A stretch of DNA of 64,000 nucleotides, from NCBI RefSeq assembly GCF_036373705.1, contig NC_089867.1, positions 21,658,323-21,722,322 on the forward strand, written 5' to 3'. This DNA is from Amia ocellicauda. Its lineage: Eukaryota; Chordata; Actinopteri; Amiiformes; Amiidae. Position numbers and translations under genes: made by a program. A model generated the notes under the pieces. The model was not told the origin of the DNA. It saw nothing but the letters and a program-made list of their open reading frames with translations, and did no database searches. This document shows positions 55,621 to 64,000 of this stretch, in pieces; positions within the stretch are counted from its first letter, which is position 1, and each line of letters begins with the position of its first letter.

Positions 55621-55914
55621 TTAGACTATTTAACTGCATGACAAGCTTCCCACACACATATATAACAAATCAAAATCAGAATGAAAATGGAAGTACATGT
55701 GGAAGAAATTGTACACTATAGAAAGTAAATCTACCCATTTACCTGTAGAGAATACCATTTGATCAATACATATTACCGGTGCTCACCAACAGCTGTGAAA
55801 CCAGGTCACTAAACACAAAAATGTTACAGAAACTGCAGACAACACAAAGCAGCAGGGAGAGGTGTCAAAACAGACTGGAAATGAAACTTAGGGATCTGAG
55901 AACAATGTCACTTC

Positions 55915-56085
55915 ACTGATAAAGAGTGAAAAGTCAAAATGGCAATGGACCGTACATATTGAAAGAACAGATAAGATAGATGGACATGGGGAGCTACAAA
56001 ATGGATCCGAGTTGAAAAACAATTCCACGAGTCTGGCATAGCGAGAGGTTACATCGAAGCGATTGGATGCATGTTGCCAAGCCCT
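55915..56085 (+). mobile_element. Second LINE C-terminal relic
   Basis: Plus-strand frames give KSQNGNGPYILKEQIR and, after a stop and shift, RSDWMHVAKPFK, resembling the KWxWxGH and W-VA-DR blocks of LINE C-termini seen also at 38.3 kb. Heavily eroded. Confidence 0.35.
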
Positions 56086-56719
56086 TTAAAGAAAAGCAGT
56101 TACCAGGTGTAAACAGAGGGAAAATATTTTACATTATATACTGCAGTTTCTGATTCTGTGGGAAAAGGAAATGCATTCATTTTTTTTTTTTTTTTAATAG
56201 AAAACCTTGCAACGGTAAGCAGAAGCCGTGAAACAACATCTGCAGGGATTGTACTGAACAGAAGAGCTTTAATACGAAACCTATAGAAAGCCCATTCTCT
56301 GGTCGCTCTACACTTCAAATGGATCATGAAAGGACGATCACATCAGCTCACTCCGGTAGCCAAACAGTGCCGGCTCCAGCCCCTGCGATCTTTACACCGG
56401 CCTCGGGAGCACGACCGCTTTCGATGTAAATATATGAACCATGTCTGAATTTATGACCAAGAACAACAGTTCATCTTTCGGCTAATTTAAAAACACTTTT
56501 CTTCTTCCATTTGGCTCAAAAACAACCCTTAAAGCCTTGCAAGGTGCCATGAGTGCAACTGACTGGATATCTAGCAAGTAATCAATCATTTTAAGTGACA
56601 TGAAATCACAGAAATCAAGTTTTACACCAAACCCACGTCACAGGGAACAGGCTTTCACTGGAACCCCCTCCACCCAAAAAGCAGAGGCCAGGCCAAGTGC
56701 GTTTTGTCCATATTGACAT

Positions 56720-56725
56720 TTTATT
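56720..56725 (-). promoter_or_regulatory. rpl22: Poly(A) signal AATAAA for rpl22
   Basis: TTTATT on the plus strand, 25 bp past the rpl22 stop codon. A very short 3'UTR of about 50 nt is usual for ribosomal protein genes. Confidence 0.8.
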
Positions 56726-56749
56726 TAATATACAAAACAGGTGAAGAGA

Positions 56750-59942
<3,193 letters not shown>

Positions 59943-59958
59943 GTTGATTCACGAACTC

Positions 59959-59989
59959 AGAAAGGAAGAGGCATCCAACGCGCATGCGC
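59959..59989 (-). promoter_or_regulatory. rpl22: rpl22 core promoter: 5'TOP start and NRF1-type palindrome
   Basis: On the minus strand CCTCTTCCTTTCTGAG (59971-59956) is an uninterrupted pyrimidine tract preceded by no TATA box, the 5'TOP signature that puts ribosomal protein mRNAs under mTOR/LARP1 control. Just upstream is GCGCATGCGC (59980-59989), the NRF1 consensus palindrome. The 5'UTR would be about 28 nt. Confidence 0.75.
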
Positions 59990-60440
59990 TTTCATGTCGG
60001 CCTGGGTTTAATCGAAAGCAGAGCTCATCGATCCGATCCGTGACTCTGGGATTGTTGGCAGGCATACGCTCACATTGCTTTCTCTGGACGTCTTCCCATA
60101 TTAAATAATTAATTAATCAATCAGATAAAGACTATTTCTAATAAGAGGATTTATTCAATATAAAATCAGAGGAAATCGATAAGGATGAGGAAATAATACT
60201 TGGGATACAGTAGTAGTTCTGGATTTGCAATTTGTGTTTGTTTAGTACCAATGTTAGTATCTGTGTACAATATTGACAGTCACTGTATCATTGGACACCA
60301 GTGTTCTCCAGCCTTTTTAAGCACAACATCACTTTTTGAATGTAAGTGCAACCCAAGGCCTACCCACTGAAAAATGAATAATTAACACGTGTTTTTTATT
60401 TTATGGTATATACATCTACAATTATGTATATGGAATTATA
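59990..60440. other. Upstream flank of rpl22
   Basis: CpG-containing near rpl22 and AT-rich further out. No exon recognised; could include a 5' exon of rnf207, which needs one upstream of 62116. Confidence 0.4.
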
Positions 60441-60447
60441 GATTTAG

Positions 60448-60651
60448 TCACCTTGTCTCAGTGTGACAGCTGTTCCTGGGTTGTCTGGGTTGTAGTTTGA
60501 GACAGATACAGTCCATCAGATGGGGATCTGTGAGGTGGCTGCGATGCTTGGACTTGATTATCTTGTTTTGGGGGAATCCTGTCTCAATGAGGTGTGTGGA
60601 AACAAAGTAACCCTTCACTTTAAAAGCACAGGGTAATAGCAGCAGGCACAA
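60448..60651 (-). mobile_element. hAT transposase C-terminal relic
   Basis: Minus-strand frame with FKVKGYFVSTHLIETGFPQN then IIKSKHRSHLTDPHLMDCI. This matches the block near the dimerisation end of hAT transposases and their domesticated relatives (ZBED5/FAM200/EPM2AIP1 type: CESxFS-IKSKxRxxLTDxHL). Only about 65 residues remain. Confidence 0.65.
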
Positions 60652-60964
60652 TTGTCTCCATTAATCACTGCCCCTGGATCTGACTTTCAGATCAAAGTTG
60701 CAGAGTATCTCCTTATCAACTCCACTAATACTGATGGAGGTCTTGGCTAGAATGTAATTGTGTGGAGCTGTATGTCAAATTCATGTTTCTTTTAGTATGA
60801 ACACAGAAAACTGTTTGCTGAAGGGTCAGAACAAGTACATTTATTATAGTAGGATGGCGGAGGGAAAGTGTGGATGGGGACAGGATTAAGAGTGGGGATT
60901 ATTTTTGTCCCATGTTGACAGAGGAGCAGTATCTGGTGTCCCTTTTGTCATCGGGCACTGTTTA

Positions 60965-61222
60965 TTAAACCACCGACGCCAGCCCCTCCTCAGCTGTGGC
61001 AAGGGCTGCTGGGAAGTGGTGGCTGTTTGACGTCAGTGCCAACCTTCCACCCAGCCACTGCGCGAGCTCCCGCATATCTGTCATTCCAGCCCGGGCTAGG
61101 AGATAGGACATAGCAAGGTAAGGGACCCGATCGGCTGCCCATTCATGTCTTTTTGGGCAATATCCGCATGAAAAAGGTGCAATCTCTAACCCAGACTGTG
61201 GGCTATCTTGAGTGGTCCTCAC
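60965..61222 (-). other. Unidentified 85-residue coding-like ORF
   Basis: Open from about 61222 to a stop at 60965, with a composition unlike its AT-rich neighbours. Contains FSCGYCPKRHEWAADRVPYL and ARAGMTDMRELAQWLGGRLA. A CxxC pair is present but no known zinc motif is complete. Possibly another transposon fragment, in line with the hAT relic on the same strand 300 bp away. Family unknown. Confidence 0.3.
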
Positions 61223-62115
61223 AGCGGAGATACTGGGTTGATTACAAGTTGTTTAAAAGGACTTTTGATTACATAGTGCTGTTGATAAGTGTAACAAGTT
61301 GGTTTGATTTACTTTATTTCAGAAAGCTTTAAGTGGCACTTTAGTGTAGGGTTTGGGTTTGGAGCATGTCTGGAGAAAAAGCTATTTATGGTTGTTAACA
61401 TCAGTATCCTACTGCTGTCAATATGTTAAGACTAAAATTATTCCAAGAACCACATTTATTCCTTATCCTTTATATGTTTTTTTTTGTATGGAAATGTAAT
61501 AAAAAGTAGGGCAGCAATTAGTTCCTTCCTGATTCTAGATGCCAGGCTGCCACATATCAATAACAAAGTATTACAATGTATATCCTAAAGCAAGATATAC
61601 ATATTTAAATGTACCCTGACATGCAGATCTGCCAAAACTCTTCCAGACTTCATTAAAAGTGTCTCCTGTTCCAAACGAGAATGATAAACACCGTGGGGGA
61701 ACATGGGGAGAAAGTCAAGTTTACAAGAACAGGCTTGGCTGTGACTTCAGCTAGAAATGGATTCTGTAGCTTAGCAGCCTTCCGGGGCACGCCATTTTTA
61801 TTATTAAACGCTTGTGCTCTGTCGTCTATGTATGTCTCTCAGCTTCACTATGAACATCAGTGTGTGCTATGTATAGAAACGGAGACCTTAAAATGTAATG
61901 CTACCCAGCAGTGCTCTGGGAATGTACATAATAGCACGTTAACACCCAAGTCTGGAAAATATGGTCGCTATAGCCCACACAATAAACACGCTGTCCTCTT
62001 TTCAACTGAAACACCCTGAACCATAAAGGATGAACCTGAAACACACTCCGGTCATTGGTTCTAACTCAAGCTACCCTTCCTGTGAGTAAGAAGTGTGTTC
62101 GCTCTCTCTTTGCAG
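61223..62115. other. Flank or first intron of rnf207
   Basis: Ends in the pyrimidine-rich acceptor CTCTCTCTTTGCAG at 62102-62115. No other exon recognised. An rnf207 5'UTR exon is expected in this stretch or further left. Confidence 0.4.
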
Positions 62116-62306
62116 ATGTCTGGAGGAATATTCACCCCTTTGGATAACCTGTACAATCTGGATAGTGCCAACTGCCACCCGCTGGTGTGCCACCTTTGCC
62201 ACGAGCAGTACGAGCACCCCTGCCTGCTGGACTGCTACCATACCTTCTGCGCCAGCTGCCTGAGGGGCCGAGCCACCGACAGTCGCCTCACATGCCCCCT
62301 CTGCAG
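62116..62306 (+). CDS. rnf207: RING finger protein 207, first coding exon (3'-partial)
   Basis: Sixty-three codons starting MSGGIFTPLDNLYNLDSANC, directly after a CAG acceptor, and ending at the donor GTAAGG (62307). A C3HC4 RING is complete within the exon: C25, C28, C40, H42, C45, C48, C60, C63. RNF207 is a RING/B-box/coiled-coil protein that in heart promotes HERG potassium channel maturation with heat-shock proteins. The start (MSG-IF-PL) and the block CLLDCYHTFCASCLRGRATD fit RNF207 rather than other TRIM-like proteins, and so does the position beside rpl22 and chd5. Because ATG follows the acceptor, the 5'UTR lies in a separate upstream exon. The remaining exons are beyond 64,000. Confidence 0.9.
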
Positions 62307-64000
62307 GTAAGGCCCCGTTACAGTGACAGCAAATTGATCTGTTGTACTCGCCAAAATGCCACTCCAGCAGGATCTGTTCGGAGGTTCGTATAAAGCCAGT
62401 TACTCTATTAACAGATGAATCCTCGTAGGTGTAAAGTACTTTACTTTGTTATTACTATATCATGAGTTTCACTGGACAAAATGCATGAGATTGCAAACTA
62501 GAGTCCTGTAATGTTGCAAATACCAGCTAGTGCGTCCCCTACGGCAGATCAGACTGAGGGGAGAGTGAAGTGCCCCCTGTGGCAGCGAGGTCATCGTGGC
62601 CTGTGTTCGTGACAAACGAAGGCCGGGCTCTCGCTCTCACTCTCACGGTCGCAGCTCTGTTGACACAGATGTAGCCGGCGTGTGACCTACTGAAAGTGAA
62701 TGAGTGGCCGGGGTTTCCCCAAAGGTCTTCACCTATAATAATAACTGCAGAAAACTGAAACCCCAGGGAGTCGTCTCTAACAAAGCCCCCCTCGATGCCC
62801 GGCTCCGCCTCCTGCTCCTCTCCGAGTGAGCTGCATGCCCATCAATAGAGCATTTAAACAGGCAGTGGAAGGAAATTGTGTTTGCCTATAAAGGGTAACT
62901 ATCTGAATAGCACACAATTCAAATTTAAGAACCCTGAAACACATATATAACATTTCTAACTAGTTTCTTTTGAATTATAATTTGACAGCTGAGTGCCATG
63001 CAGCCTCTCGCTCAGATTCATGTTTGCCATTAATCTCAGGCCTTATCAATGTGCTGTATACATGAACAAATTAATCTAGAAACAAGATACACTAGGCACT
63101 TCTACACAGCTATTTCTGATCCGGATCAAATGCATTTTACTAGCGTATTTGATCCAGATCAGTGGCGTCGCGTCTAGCAGGGGTCTTTGCATGTGCTCTA
63201 GCATGGAAGTCCAAACTTAATGATATGTATATATTAAAATAGTCCTTTAGAACACAGGGCTCTATCAAAAAGTTGATTTTTTTTTTGTTACGAATTATTT
63301 TAAGCAGTAAAAACATTTAAAATTAAAATAAAATTATACTTTTTTTGCTAACAAAAAAAAACAAGCCGTTTACTGTTAACAATATTTTATAAATTTTAAT
63401 GGAGGAAATGGTGTCTTATCTGCTCCACTGATGCGCAGGGTGTTTGTCTGCTGCCTGCCTTTAAAACAAACGTGGTCGCAGTGCATGATAGGACTTGAGC
63501 CGGTCGAGCGTTTACACTGCCAGGATCAGATGCTACCGATGCATTTAATCCGGATCTGTACCATCTCCCCGAGAGGTGCATTTGATCCGATCTCTGAGCG
63601 TTTACACGTGTTTCATCCGGATCAGAACTGGCAGCGCAGATGCACCGACTAACAGGAGGCAAACTGGTTTCCAGGCAAACTGGTTTCCGATTCCCATAGA
63701 ACCACTTCATTTCTCAGGAAAGCCACCTTCTTTGAATGAGTTACAGCTGTTGCACCTTGTCACCAGTCCTCTCCTCACGCTCAGAATTTCACATTGACAC
63801 CCTCGGTCTATTACACCCCGTACCGCTCCTCACTAGTAATCTGGCCCAGTGTGCGCCGGTGCATTCATGCAGGCATAAAGCAGACAATAGCTGCCGGGGA
63901 AAAGGACTGCGAAATCACCTTTGTATGGAACAGAAGGGGGCCCTCACTTCGTACACCTGTGGCTGGATGGAAATGGGTTTCTTTCCCAGACAAAACAGAT
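62307..64000 (+). other. rnf207: rnf207 intron 1 coding side (continues past window)
   Basis: No B-box or later RNF207 exon is seen up to the window end. Contains a MITE-like element at 63113-63630; otherwise nothing recognised. Confidence 0.6.
63113..63630. mobile_element. MITE-like element with GATCCGGATC terminal and internal repeats
   Basis: Left end TTTCTGATCCGGATCAAATG (63113) pairs with the right end CATCCGGATCAGAACTG (63613-63630) in inverted orientation. The motif recurs inside in both orientations (TTTGATCCAGATC 63149, TTTAATCCGGATC 63544, TTTGATCCGATC 63580), together with two copies of GAGCGTTTACAC (63506, 63596). No coding capacity; subterminal repeats of this kind suggest transposase binding sites. 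Superfamily uncertain. Confidence 0.6.

Overview
The window is nuclear DNA of a vertebrate, most likely a ray-finned fish. The genes are split by GT-AG introns. The encoded proteins are close to vertebrate ARHGEF16, CHD5, RPL22 and RNF207, and introns and intergenic DNA carry fish-style Tc1-like, LINE, tRNA-SINE and palindromic MITE relics. The strong conservation and the SINE/LINE tail type would suit an early-branching ray-finned lineage, but I cannot name the species.

Layout. 1-14,965: 3' part of arhgef16 (+), twelve visible coding exons giving the DH-PH-SH3 core and a C-terminal ETNV; its 5' end lies outside the window. About 15-20 kb: intergenic, holding a 1.2-kb imperfect palindrome built of degenerate repeat units and a CpG/CCAAT/Sp1-type promoter-like island with no assigned gene. 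About 20.0-53.4 kb: complete chd5 (-). I placed all 40 coding exons; their lengths keep one reading frame and sum to 5,910 bp (1,969 aa plus stop), with a 3.9-kb 3'UTR. 53.4-56.7 kb: upstream flank with transposon relics. 56.7-59.97 kb: complete rpl22 (-), four coding exons, 128 aa, with a 5'TOP start and an NRF1-type palindrome. 60-62.1 kb: hAT relic and an unexplained ORF. 62.1-64 kb: first coding exon of rnf207 (+), which continues out of the window.

The order chd5(-) rpl22(-) rnf207(+) is that of human 1p36.31. Having arhgef16 directly beyond the chd5 3' end differs from human, where KCNAB2 adjoins CHD5 and ARHGEF16 lies far away on the same arm. The four genes are not one pathway: a Rho-family GEF of the cell cortex, a NuRD-type chromatin remodeller of neurons, a 60S ribosomal protein and a RING protein linked to cardiac ion channels.

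I see no CRISPR, operon or bacterial system and no clear new multi-gene system. The best leads are the palindromic repeat, the orphan promoter-like island with possible antisense exons, a SUMO-interaction-like tail on CHD5, the weak rpl22 exon 1 donor, and a pair of inverted homologous segments inside chd5 introns.
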